64,000 bases of DNA from positions 1-64,000 of the forward strand of contig NZ_LDPY01000006.1 of the NCBI RefSeq assembly GCF_001038505.1, in the 5' to 3' direction. The translations under genes and the position numbers were made by a program. The notes beneath the pieces are model-generated. The model worked only from the letters and a program-made list of their open reading frames with translations, searched no databases and had not been told where the DNA came from. This DNA is from Puniceibacterium sp. IMCC21224. Its GTDB lineage: Bacteria > Pseudomonadota > Alphaproteobacteria > Rhodobacterales > Rhodobacteraceae. This document shows positions 46,943 to 56,420 of the stretch, piece by piece. Position 1 is the first letter of the stretch; every line of letters begins with the position of its first letter.

Positions 46943-49900
46943 ATGTCGATGATTCAAAAGGGGATGATCCCCGATGCCGAAACCCAGCCCGATGCCAAAC
47001 CCGCAGACCCGGCCGCGCTGGTGCGGCAGCAGCAGGTGGTCAACGGCACGGATGGCAATGATACGCTGAACGGGTCATCGGATGTCGACCTGATGTTTGG
47101 CAATGGCGGCAACGATCTGCTGCTGGGGCTTAGCGCGAATGATATTCTGCTGGGCGGCGCGGGCAATGACACGCTGGATGGTGGTGACGGCAATGATGGG
47201 CTGTTCGGCGGCGACGGGTCGGACACCCTGCTGATCAGCGCCGGCAGCGATACTCTGGCCGGATACCTGCTGGAGGATGCGGCGTCCGACAGTTCAATCG
47301 ACACGCTGGATGCCAGCGCCGTGTCGCTGGATATCCTGGATACCAGCGGAATCACGGTGACTTATACCGGGGTGGGTGAGGGCAGTGTCGACTATGATGG
47401 CACCAGCCGGTTCTTCGGGATCGAGGCGGTGGTGGGCACGTTGCTGGGCGATGTGATGACCGGCGCTGCCGGCAACGAGATTTTTTCGGGTGGTCTGGGC
47501 AACGATACGCTGTCGGGCGGCGCGGGCAATGACCTGTTGCAGGGCGAGGGTGAAAACGACACCCTACTGCTTGGTTCAGGGGCCGACACTCTGGTCGGTG
47601 GCACCGGGTCGGATACGCTGAGCGGGGCATCGCTGGGCAGCGGCATGTCGCTGGTCTTTGACGGGGTCGGATCTGGACGTGTCACCGTGGAGTCAGACGT
47701 GTCGGAATTTTCCGGGATCGAGGCGGTGCAGGGGTCGGATCTGGCGGATACGCTCACTGGCGGCAGCGGCTCGGACAACCTGTCCGGCGGGCTGGGCAAC
47801 GATGTGATCATCGGCGGGGCGGGCAGCGACACCACAACAGTGTCGGCCAGCCTGCTCGACACGACGATTTACAGCACCGATAGCGGGTTCCGCATTGTTT
47901 CGGATGATGGCGACGACAGCTTTGCCGGGATCGAGACGTATATCTTTTCCGATGTGACCCTAAGTAGCACCGAACTGGCGCAACTTGCCTCTCCCGAGCC
48001 CGAGGATACCATCACCGATGGCGGCACCGACACCGTCGACGGCGGTGACCCGGGTGAGACGCTGACCGGCGTCCGCTCGCCGGTTGGTGATGCCATTTCC
48101 AGCCGCAGCGATCCGGCGATTGGGGAGGTGCTGTTCGCCGGTGGAGGCGTCACGCTCAGCAGCATTGATTATGTCGGTGCCCCCGAGGCGATCGGCCTGC
48201 TGCCGGATGGCCATGTGATCACCGATGGCACGATCTCGGTCGGGATCGAAAACGGCGTATTCCTGTCCTCTGGCGGTGGCCCCGGTTCGGAAAACACCTC
48301 GGGCAGCTTTACCGTGAACCATGGCACGGCTGGCAACGCTCTGCTGGACGCGGCTGTGGCAGGGGCCTTTGACGATGCGGGCGGCACCAACGACGCCGCT
48401 GTGCTGACGTTTACCTTTGACTCCAGCGAACTGGACGGGTTGACCACGCTCAGCTTCAACGTGTTCTTTGGTTCGGACGAATTTCCGGAATTTGCCGACA
48501 GCTCTTTTGTGGATATCGCGGCGGTCTATGTGAACGGCGTGAACTATGCGCTGTTCAACAACGACCCCGGCCAGCCGCTGGCCATCGTCGGCGAAAGCAT
48601 CAACACCGCCGGCAACTTCTTTTCCAATGGCGGTGACACATTCGACACCGAATATGACGGATTTTCGACCCTGCTGACGGTGTTGGCGCCGGTGCAGGAT
48701 GGCACCAACACCGTGGTGATCGGCATCGCGGACACCGGGGACAGCGCCTACGATTCCGGTATCTTTGTCGGCAACCTCGCCGGGTCCGAGATCCAGGCCA
48801 CCGGCAGTTTCGTCAATGTCTTTGGCACGGACGAGGATGATATCCTGTACCTCAACATTGCGCCGCAAATCGTCGATCTGGCGGGCGGGCGTGACACGAT
48901 CACCGGCGATCTCGACGAGGTCGACAATGACGTGATCTATGGCTGGGGCGACAACGATCTGCTGATCTATCGCGAAAGCTTTGATGTTTCGGCGTTCAGC
49001 GTTGTGGCCAATGCGACCACTGCGGTGCTGACGGTTGACACCAACGGGGACGGTGTGGCCGAGGCGGTGACAACGCTGTACGGCAATTTCAGCGTGGCCG
49101 AATTTGTCGTCACGCAGGTCGGCAACACGGTTGAGGTGGTGACTGTCGGCACCCTGCCGGATCCGCCGGTTGTATTGACCGGTGGTGCGGATGACGAGAC
49201 CCTGCGCGGTGGCTCTGGCGGTGACCTGATCCAGGGCGGCGGCGGTGATGACGTGATCGACGGCGGTGAGGGTGACGACCGGCTGGGCGGTGGCGCAGGC
49301 AATGACGATATCGAGGGTGACTTTGGCGAGGATCAGCTTGGCGGTGGTCCGGGCAACGATCTGGTCGACGGTGGCGATGGCAATGATGCCCTTGGTGGCG
49401 GCACCGGTGATGACCTGATCTATGGCGGTGCGGGGACTGATACGATCGGCGGTGGCGATGGTGACGACTCTGTGCTGGCGGGATCGGGCAACGATATCGT
49501 CAACGGTGGTGCGGGCAATGATCTGCTGGACGGCATGTCCGGTGACGACACTGTCGGCGGCAGTTTTGGCCATGACGAGGTGTATGGCGGTTCGGGCGAC
49601 GATTCTCTTGGGGGTGGTGCCGGGCGTGACACGATCCATGCCGGCGAGGGCAACGATATTGTTGGCGGCGGTGAAGGCGACGATGTGATTTACGGTGTTG
49701 CAGGGTCGAATTTCCTGGCAGGCGGCGGGCGGAATGACCTGATTGTCGGCGGCCACGACGCGGACACAATCAACGGCGGCACCGGGAACGACACGCTTGC
49801 AGGCGGTGCCGGAGAGGATCTCTTTATCTTTAACGGGCTGCGGGTGGGCGAGGTTGACACGATCGACGATTTCACCATCGGCGAGGACCTGATCCGCCTG

Positions 49901-50050
49901 GTCGGTGTGCAGAGCTTTTCCGCCCTGAGTTTCGAGAATACCGAGATTTACGAGGGCGCCGGTGTCACCATGACTATTGCGGGCCACACCATCATGATCG
50001 CAGGCGTGACCATGGCGCAGCTTGACGCGGACGACTTCCTGTTTGGCTGA
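46943..50050 (+). CDS. RTX protein with a choice-of-anchor-L-type domain
   Basis: 1035 residues from ATG 46943. RTX repeats occupy about 35-110 and 165-290. A non-RTX beta domain at about 365-640 includes FNVFFGSDEFPEF, DIAAVYVNGVNYALFNN and VIGIADTGDSAYDSGIFVGNLAGS, the pattern of the 'choice-of-anchor L' domain found in bacterial surface proteins. The terminal 20-row RTX module follows from about 755, with [16 protein letters not shown] and a GVTMAQLDADDFLFG end. A TTG start at 46925 is possible but the ATG has an AGAGAG site. Likely a large secreted or cell-associated adhesin. Confidence 0.87.
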   Translation: MSMIQKGMIPDAETQPDAKPADPAALVRQQQVVNGTDGNDTLNGSSDVDLMFGNGGNDLLLGLSANDILLGGAGNDTLDGGDGNDGLFGGDGSDTLLISAGSDTLAGYLLEDAASDSSIDTLDASAVSLDILDTSGITVTYTGVGEGSVDYDGTSRFFGIEAVVGTLLGDVMTGAAGNEIFSGGLGNDTLSGGAGNDLLQGEGENDTLLLGSGADTLVGGTGSDTLSGASLGSGMSLVFDGVGSGRVTVESDVSEFSGIEAVQGSDLADTLTGGSGSDNLSGGLGNDVIIGGAGSDTTTVSASLLDTTIYSTDSGFRIVSDDGDDSFAGIETYIFSDVTLSSTELAQLASPEPEDTITDGGTDTVDGGDPGETLTGVRSPVGDAISSRSDPAIGEVLFAGGGVTLSSIDYVGAPEAIGLLPDGHVITDGTISVGIENGVFLSSGGGPGSENTSGSFTVNHGTAGNALLDAAVAGAFDDAGGTNDAAVLTFTFDSSELDGLTTLSFNVFFGSDEFPEFADSSFVDIAAVYVNGVNYALFNNDPGQPLAIVGESINTAGNFFSNGGDTFDTEYDGFSTLLTVLAPVQDGTNTVVIGIADTGDSAYDSGIFVGNLAGSEIQATGSFVNVFGTDEDDILYLNIAPQIVDLAGGRDTITGDLDEVDNDVIYGWGDNDLLIYRESFDVSAFSVVANATTAVLTVDTNGDGVAEAVTTLYGNFSVAEFVVTQVGNTVEVVTVGTLPDPPVVLTGGADDETLRGGSGGDLIQGGGGDDVIDGGEGDDRLGGGAGNDDIEGDFGEDQLGGGPGNDLVDGGDGNDALGGGTGDDLIYGGAGTDTIGGGDGDDSVLAGSGNDIVNGGAGNDLLDGMSGDDTVGGSFGHDEVYGGSGDDSLGGGAGRDTIHAGEGNDIVGGGEGDDVIYGVAGSNFLAGGGRNDLIVGGHDADTINGGTGNDTLAGGAGEDLFIFNGLRVGEVDTIDDFTIGEDLIRLVGVQSFSALSFENTEIYEGAGVTMTIAGHTIMIAGVTMAQLDADDFLFG

Positions 50051-50247
50051 GTACTGGGGGTAATTCCCCGGGGCCGTCTGGGGGGCTCCGTCGGCCTTTC
50101 TCAGGGGGCTGTTGCGAGCTGAAACAGAGGTTGCTGCCCTGATTGCTTAGGGCGGCTTATGACCCTTGTATCGGTCACGCCCTTTTTCGAACCTCCGTCC
50201 CTTTTGACCCCCGCCACTTTTCGAACCAATGCAGGCCGAGGATTGCC

Positions 50248-52668
50248 ATGACCACCTACACGCTTGATGCTTATTTCTATCGCCCTGTGACGGGGGTGCA
50301 GGATTTCGCCTTTTCTGAGCTGGCGATTGTGATGGCGCCTGCGGTCAACAGCGTGACCTATAGCTACGCCGACCCGCAGGGGACGGGGATGGCGACGCCG
50401 GTGACGCTGGCGGGCGCGGGGTTGTATACCCTGTTGCTGGGCGGGGCGGTGATCCCTGAGAGCACACGCAGCGACAGTGTGGTCACACTCAACTGGGGGG
50501 CGGGGCAGACCAGCGTCGCCTATCAGATTGATCTGGGGCCGGATCTGGGCCGTTATCTGGTGCCGCTGGGGGGGGATCCGATCGGCGTGGCTGACGCGGC
50601 GGGCTTTGCCACCTTTCTGGCCAGCATCACCGCGGTGCGTGACGTGACCTCGGGCGGTTTTGCCGCCGGAGCCGAAATCGCTCTGGGTGGCCTGCCGGGG
50701 GTGCGACTGACGCAGAACGATATCATCGTTGGCAGCACCGGCAACGACACGCTGTCAGGGGCGGCGGGCGCGGACCTGATCACAGCCCTCGATGGTGACG
50801 ATCTGTTGAATCCGGGCAGTTGGGCCCACAGCGGGATGGGCTCCGACAGCCTGCTGGCGGGGCCGGGGAATGACACCATTGCGCTGCCTGGAACCGGTAG
50901 CCTGGACATCGCCTTGCTGCATTACGATCTGGATGCCGGGATCAGCGTCAACATCGGCGGGCCGGGGACCAACGGCATCATCGACAAGGGTGTCAACGGC
51001 ATCACCACCGTGGCGGATATCCGGCCGATGAACCTGCTGATTGGCGGCACCTTCAGCGATGATGTGATCACTGCGACAAATAGCTTTGCGGGCAGCATCA
51101 CCGTGGTCGGGCTTGAGGGCAACGACACCTTTCACCTGCCGACAACCGGCAGCGCCAGCGTCGGGCTGGATTACAGCGACCCACGCAGCACCAGCGGCAT
51201 TGTCGCTGATCTGGGCAGCGGTATCATCGCCAATGACGGCTTTGGCTTTTCTGACATTCTGACTGGCCGTGTCACGCATCTGATCGCCACCATGCAGGCC
51301 GACGACATCACTGGCCATGGCCCGGCCGAGCAGTTTTACACGCTGATGGCAGGCGATGACACGCTGGACGGCGGGGCGGGGCGCGATTGGGTGCACTACG
51401 ATGATCCCGCAGCAGGCGCGGTGACTGTCGATCTGGGGCTGGGCACCGCCACAGGCACCTGGGCTGGTCAGGCCTTTGTTCACACCCTGATCAATGTCGA
51501 AGGTATCTATGGCTCGGCGCGGGGGGACAGCCTGACCGGTGGCGCCGGGGGCGACACTCTTTATGGCGAAGGCGGCGATGACACCCTGACCGGTGGTCTG
51601 GGGGATGACAGCCTGATCGGCGGCGGTGGAACTGATACCGCGATCCTTGGTGTGATGCTGGCGGATGTGGTGATCACGATCCGGGGGGCATCGGTGCAGA
51701 TCGTCTCGGCTATGGGCAGCGACGTTTATTCCGATGATATCGAGCGGTTCCAGTTCACCGATGCGCTGCTGGCCTATGGCGATCTGCCGATCGGTGGCCC
51801 GGGGCGGCCCGGTGTGCTGCGGATCGGCACTGACCGGGCGGACTGGCTGGAGGGCACCAGCAGCGATGACACTCTCGCCGGGGGCGCAGGTGATGACAGG
51901 CTGGAGGGGCACGAGGGGCACGACAACCTCTCGGGTTCGGATGGCAACGACAGGATCGACGGCGGCGGCGGTGACGACCAGATCGGTGGTGGCACCGGGA
52001 GCGACACACTGGACGGCGGGGCGGGCAATGACACCATCGGTGCCGGTCAGGGCGATGACAGTGCAGCCGGTGGCGAAGGCGATGACATCGTCAACGGCGG
52101 CGCTGGCAACGACACGTTGGATGGCGGGGCGGGCAACGACACCATGGGCGCCAGCTTTGGCAACGATTTTGTCCGGGGCGGTGCGGGGGGTGACAGTCTG
52201 GGTGGCGGCGCGGGGCGCGACACGCTGGACGGTGGCACCGGGAACGACAGCATCGGCGGTGGCGAAGGCGATGACCGCATCACCGGCGGCGATGGTCGTG
52301 ATTTCCTGGCCGGTGGCGGGCGCAACGACGATATCAACGGCGGCACTGGTCGCGACACGCTGAACGGTGGGGCTGGGGATGACACGCTGACGGGCGGTGG
52401 CGGCGCGGATGTGTTTGTGTTCAACGCCTTTGTGGCCGGAGAATATGATTTGATCACCGATTTCACCGCCGGATTAGACAGTTTCCGCATGACCGGGGTG
52501 CAGAACGCCCCCGGAACCGGGCTTCAGGGCCGGGTCGATGCGCTGATGATTACTGATGCACTGATCGACGGCCAGGCCGGGGTGACACTGACCTGGGAGG
52601 GGCATGTGATCGGGGTTGTGGGCGTGGCTGCGGCTGATCTCGGGACCGGTGATTTTGTCTTTGTCTGA
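50248..52668 (+). CDS. RTX calcium-binding protein
   Basis: 806 residues from ATG 50248, with GAGG just upstream; the frame to 50143 has no support. The N-terminal 150 residues are an unassigned beta domain (TTYTLDAYFYRPVTGVQDFAFSEL). RTX motifs begin near 160 (IIVGSTGNDTLSGAAG) and recur between larger inserts such as SIDLDAGISVNIGGPG-like strands and WVHYDDPAAGAVTVDLG. The 20-row terminal module starts near 530 with GTSSDDTLAGGAGDD and ends in [26 protein letters not shown] and GDFVFV. The same end is nearly repeated in the next two genes, a sign of recent duplication or gene conversion. An 8-base G run lies near 50568-50575. Confidence 0.87.
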   Translation: MTTYTLDAYFYRPVTGVQDFAFSELAIVMAPAVNSVTYSYADPQGTGMATPVTLAGAGLYTLLLGGAVIPESTRSDSVVTLNWGAGQTSVAYQIDLGPDLGRYLVPLGGDPIGVADAAGFATFLASITAVRDVTSGGFAAGAEIALGGLPGVRLTQNDIIVGSTGNDTLSGAAGADLITALDGDDLLNPGSWAHSGMGSDSLLAGPGNDTIALPGTGSLDIALLHYDLDAGISVNIGGPGTNGIIDKGVNGITTVADIRPMNLLIGGTFSDDVITATNSFAGSITVVGLEGNDTFHLPTTGSASVGLDYSDPRSTSGIVADLGSGIIANDGFGFSDILTGRVTHLIATMQADDITGHGPAEQFYTLMAGDDTLDGGAGRDWVHYDDPAAGAVTVDLGLGTATGTWAGQAFVHTLINVEGIYGSARGDSLTGGAGGDTLYGEGGDDTLTGGLGDDSLIGGGGTDTAILGVMLADVVITIRGASVQIVSAMGSDVYSDDIERFQFTDALLAYGDLPIGGPGRPGVLRIGTDRADWLEGTSSDDTLAGGAGDDRLEGHEGHDNLSGSDGNDRIDGGGGDDQIGGGTGSDTLDGGAGNDTIGAGQGDDSAAGGEGDDIVNGGAGNDTLDGGAGNDTMGASFGNDFVRGGAGGDSLGGGAGRDTLDGGTGNDSIGGGEGDDRITGGDGRDFLAGGGRNDDINGGTGRDTLNGGAGDDTLTGGGGADVFVFNAFVAGEYDLITDFTAGLDSFRMTGVQNAPGTGLQGRVDALMITDALIDGQAGVTLTWEGHVIGVVGVAAADLGTGDFVFV

Positions 52669-52859
52669 CGCCCCGGTTGCCGCGTCACACCCCGAACCTT
52701 AGACACCGGGCCTGCTCAGCGGCGGGTTCAGAGGTGCGCCCTGCGACGGGCATTTCAGGGATTTTTTCCTTGCGACCGAAGTCGCGATATGAATTCATGC
52801 ACCTGTAAAACTCCCCCGTTATATCGGGGCGGTCAAATGCAGTTTTGGAGGAAATGATT

Positions 52860-55800
52860 ATGAATATCACCTATTTTGGCACCAATAGCGATTTCCTTTC
52901 GGATGGATTTTTTCAGCCCGGTGATGGGGACCTTGATGTCATCAGCGCGTCCAGTACGGAAATCGTGGTGCGCAATCCGGATACCGGGGTGCTGACGACC
53001 CTGACCGGGACGGGTTTTGCGCTTCAGAACGGCGAACCCGCCGGTGGCACGATCACCAGCATGACCATCCGCGAAGGCACGAACACCCTTGCCACCTTTA
53101 GCAACATCGCCTGGTCTCTGGTTGCATTTGAACAAGCCGCTGTCGCGGCAACCGAGGACGATAATTTTGCCCCGCTGGGCGCGCTGATGTCGTCATCGGG
53201 GAATATCATCATCGACGCCAGTGGTGCGACCGATCCGTTCGAGATGGACGATTTCGAATATTTTTCGCAATTCCTGACCACGTCGGTGATCCTGACCGGG
53301 ACAGGGGGCGACGATGAGCTGATCGGCGGCAACAACGCCGACACGATCAACCCCGGCGCCAATGACGGCTATGACCGGATCCACGGCACCCAGGGCAATG
53401 ACACGATTGTCTTCGGCGGGGCCGACAGCAACAGCTATTACGAGATCGAATATGATCGCGTGGCGGGGCCGCTTACCGTGACCGCAGATACCGGCGCGGG
53501 CAGCGTCAGCGTTGTGGGGGCGGGCTTTACCGACACTTACCAGAATGCGGCAGCGGCCCTGACCGCGCCGGATGGCGGTCTGGGGATTGTCGGATCGCGG
53601 GGCAATGACGCGTTCAACATCACCACAGCCCTTGGCACCTGGATCACGATTGGTGGCGGTGCGGGGCGCGACGTCTACAACCTGACCCTGAACGAGAGCA
53701 TGCGGCTGTTTTTTAACTGGGATGGGGTCAACGGGGCCAATCAGGGTCTGGTGATGAACCTCGCCACCGGCGTGGTCAGCAATGACGGGCTGGGCTTTAC
53801 CGACCAGATCAACGTCAGCGGCCCTGCCCGGCTGGAAATCCGCGCCACCGATTTTGCCGACCGTCTGACCGGCAGCGACCGCGACGAAAGCTTTATCACC
53901 GAACGGGGCAACGACACCGTGGACGGCGGCGGCGGGTTCGACCGCGTGCGCTATGACCGCAGCGGAGTGGATGCGGTTACGGTCGATCTTGTCGCAGGCA
54001 CCGCCACCGGCACCTGGGACGGCTTTGGCTTTACCGATACGCTGACCAGCATCGAATATATCCGTGGCTCGCGCTACGGCAACGACGTGATCCTGGGAAC
54101 CGGCGCGGACGAACGGTTCGAAGGCGAGGGCGGCAACGACAGCCTCGTCGGGCGCGGTGGCGATGACCGGCTTGAGGGGGATTCAGGCAACGATACGCTG
54201 ATTGGCGGCGACGGGCGCGACCGGCTTGATGGCGGGGATGGCAATGACCTGCTCGACGCTTCGGGCGGGGATGCCGCGACACAGGGGTATGGTGACTACA
54301 TCCGCCCCGGTCTGGGCAGCGACACCATCCTCGGCCATGCCGCACTTTATGCAAACGATGCCGGACTCGACATCAGCTATGGCCCGCTGTCGGGCATTGG
54401 CGGGCTTACCATTGTTGTTGGGGCCAACGGCACCGGCACCGCTGTCAGCGGGACGGCAGGCGCTGTGAACGACACCTTCACCTATGCCAATTATTTCGAA
54501 GGCTCCGGCGACGGCGACCTGATCACCGGCTCTGACGCGGATCATTACGAAGGCTATGCGCCGCTGGGCGGGGCCGACACGGTCCATGGCGGCGGTGGCT
54601 TTGACGAGCTGAACTACAGCTACGAGGCCGAATACTATGGCGGCAATGGCAGCGGCATCACGGCCAACATGGGGGCCGGCACGGTGATCGACACCCAAGG
54701 CTTTACCGACCGCTTTAGCGGGATCGACCAGATCCGCGGCTCGGCCTTTGCCGACAGCATGGCGGCGGGCGGCGTTGCCGGTGGCGTGCGGTTCTATGGC
54801 GAGGCTGGCAATGACACGATTGTCGGCGGCGCGGGCGATGATTACCTGAACGACGGCGCAGGCAACGACAGCCTGACCGGCGGGGCCGGCAACGATTTCT
54901 TCGTGAACGAGGGCGGCACCGATGTCTTTGACGGCGGGGCCGGGGTCGATACGCTGTTCACCGATGTTACGGGCACGGCCGCCGACGCTTATACGCTTGT
55001 CGCCAACCTGACCACGGGCGAACAATACGGTCTGGAGTTTGCCGACCAGAATGTCGACACGCTGGTGTCGATCGAAAATTACCAGCTGGTCGGCCTGGTC
55101 TCGGCGCTGGTGACCGGGAATGCCGACAACAACCGCCTGACCACGGATGCGGGCGACGACACCATCACTGGTGGTCTGGGCAATGACACCGTTGATGCCG
55201 GGTTTGGCACGGATACCGCAGTGCTGGCGGTGAACCGCACCGACGCCACCGCGACCGAACAGACTGACGGGTCGATCCGCATCGTCTCTTCGCAGGGTAC
55301 GGATATCTTTGTGGCTGTGGAGTTCTTTGAATTCAACGACGGCACGGTGGCTGCGGCAGACCTGTTCGAGGAAGAGGAAGAAAGCAACGATGCCCCCGGC
55401 GAACTGGTCCCCGGCACCGATGGTGACGACACGCTGACCGGCACCGCCAACAACGACACGGTGGCGGGGGGCGCTGGCAATGACACGCTGAACGGCGCAG
55501 GTGGCAACGACAACATCTCGGCCTCGGATGGCGATGATGTGGTTGATGGCGGTGCGGGCAACGACAGTATCGGCGGTGGCACCGGCAATGACACCATCCT
55601 TGGCGGATCGGGCAATGACGTCATCGGCGCGGGTCAGGGTGATGACGATGCCGATGGCGGCACCGGCAATGACGTGGTCAACGGCGGCCCCGGTAACGAC
55701 ACGCTGATCGGCGGCGAAGGCGACGACACCATGGGGGCCAGCTTTGGCAATGACCGGGTCGAGGGCCGTGGCGGCGACGACAGCCTGGGTGGCGGTACGG

Positions 55801-56255
55801 GCCGCGACACCCTGCTGGGCGAAGGCGGCGATGACGCCATCGGCGCGGGTGAGGGCAACGACAGCGTGGATGGCGGCGCGGGCAACGACTTTCTTGCTGG
55901 CGGCGGGCGCAACGACGTGGTGCTGGGTGGCACCGGCAATGACACGATCAATGGCGGCGCGGGGAATGATACACTCGATGGTGGCACGGGATCGGATGTC
56001 TTTGTGTTCAACGATTTTGTCAGCGGCGAAGTCGACCGGATCCTGAATTTCGAGGATGGCAGCGACAGTTTCCGCATGACCGGGATTATGAACGCACCGG
56101 GCACCGGGCTTCAGGGCCGGGTTGATGCGTTGAACATCACCGATGTCACCATCGAAGGCGAAGCCGGGGTCAGCATGACCTACGCGGGTCACGAGATCCT
56201 GCTCACCGGCGTCAGCGCCGCCGCTCTCGGGGTCGAGGACTTCACCTTCCTCTGA
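52860..56255 (+). CDS. Large RTX calcium-binding protein
   Basis: 1131 residues from ATG 52860, placed 8 bases after GGAGG. The first 140 residues (MNITYFGTNSDFLSDGFFQPGDGDLDVI) form an unassigned N-terminal domain. RTX motifs then alternate with inserts up to about 860 ([36 protein letters not shown]). A short acidic linker, EEEEES (about 840-846), precedes the terminal 20-row module, which ends with [20 protein letters not shown] and EDFTFL. Asp and Gly content implies extensive calcium binding and folding only after export. Longest gene of the array. Confidence 0.88.
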   Translation: MNITYFGTNSDFLSDGFFQPGDGDLDVISASSTEIVVRNPDTGVLTTLTGTGFALQNGEPAGGTITSMTIREGTNTLATFSNIAWSLVAFEQAAVAATEDDNFAPLGALMSSSGNIIIDASGATDPFEMDDFEYFSQFLTTSVILTGTGGDDELIGGNNADTINPGANDGYDRIHGTQGNDTIVFGGADSNSYYEIEYDRVAGPLTVTADTGAGSVSVVGAGFTDTYQNAAAALTAPDGGLGIVGSRGNDAFNITTALGTWITIGGGAGRDVYNLTLNESMRLFFNWDGVNGANQGLVMNLATGVVSNDGLGFTDQINVSGPARLEIRATDFADRLTGSDRDESFITERGNDTVDGGGGFDRVRYDRSGVDAVTVDLVAGTATGTWDGFGFTDTLTSIEYIRGSRYGNDVILGTGADERFEGEGGNDSLVGRGGDDRLEGDSGNDTLIGGDGRDRLDGGDGNDLLDASGGDAATQGYGDYIRPGLGSDTILGHAALYANDAGLDISYGPLSGIGGLTIVVGANGTGTAVSGTAGAVNDTFTYANYFEGSGDGDLITGSDADHYEGYAPLGGADTVHGGGGFDELNYSYEAEYYGGNGSGITANMGAGTVIDTQGFTDRFSGIDQIRGSAFADSMAAGGVAGGVRFYGEAGNDTIVGGAGDDYLNDGAGNDSLTGGAGNDFFVNEGGTDVFDGGAGVDTLFTDVTGTAADAYTLVANLTTGEQYGLEFADQNVDTLVSIENYQLVGLVSALVTGNADNNRLTTDAGDDTITGGLGNDTVDAGFGTDTAVLAVNRTDATATEQTDGSIRIVSSQGTDIFVAVEFFEFNDGTVAAADLFEEEEESNDAPGELVPGTDGDDTLTGTANNDTVAGGAGNDTLNGAGGNDNISASDGDDVVDGGAGNDSIGGGTGNDTILGGSGNDVIGAGQGDDDADGGTGNDVVNGGPGNDTLIGGEGDDTMGASFGNDRVEGRGGDDSLGGGTGRDTLLGEGGDDAIGAGEGNDSVDGGAGNDFLAGGGRNDVVLGGTGNDTINGGAGNDTLDGGTGSDVFVFNDFVSGEVDRILNFEDGSDSFRMTGIMNAPGTGLQGRVDALNITDVTIEGEAGVSMTYAGHEILLTGVSAAALGVEDFTFL

Positions 56256-56420
56256 AGAACTTTGCCCGGCCGTCAGGCATGTCCGGCCGGGCAAAACAAT
56301 CGTGCGTCCTATTGTGGACCGGTATTTTGCGCCAATTCATAAAACGATCAATTGACTTGGATCGCGGCCTATTCCTTTCTGGAGGCGTTGAAGCGCGAAT
56401 CTTTTGGAAGGTATATTGAA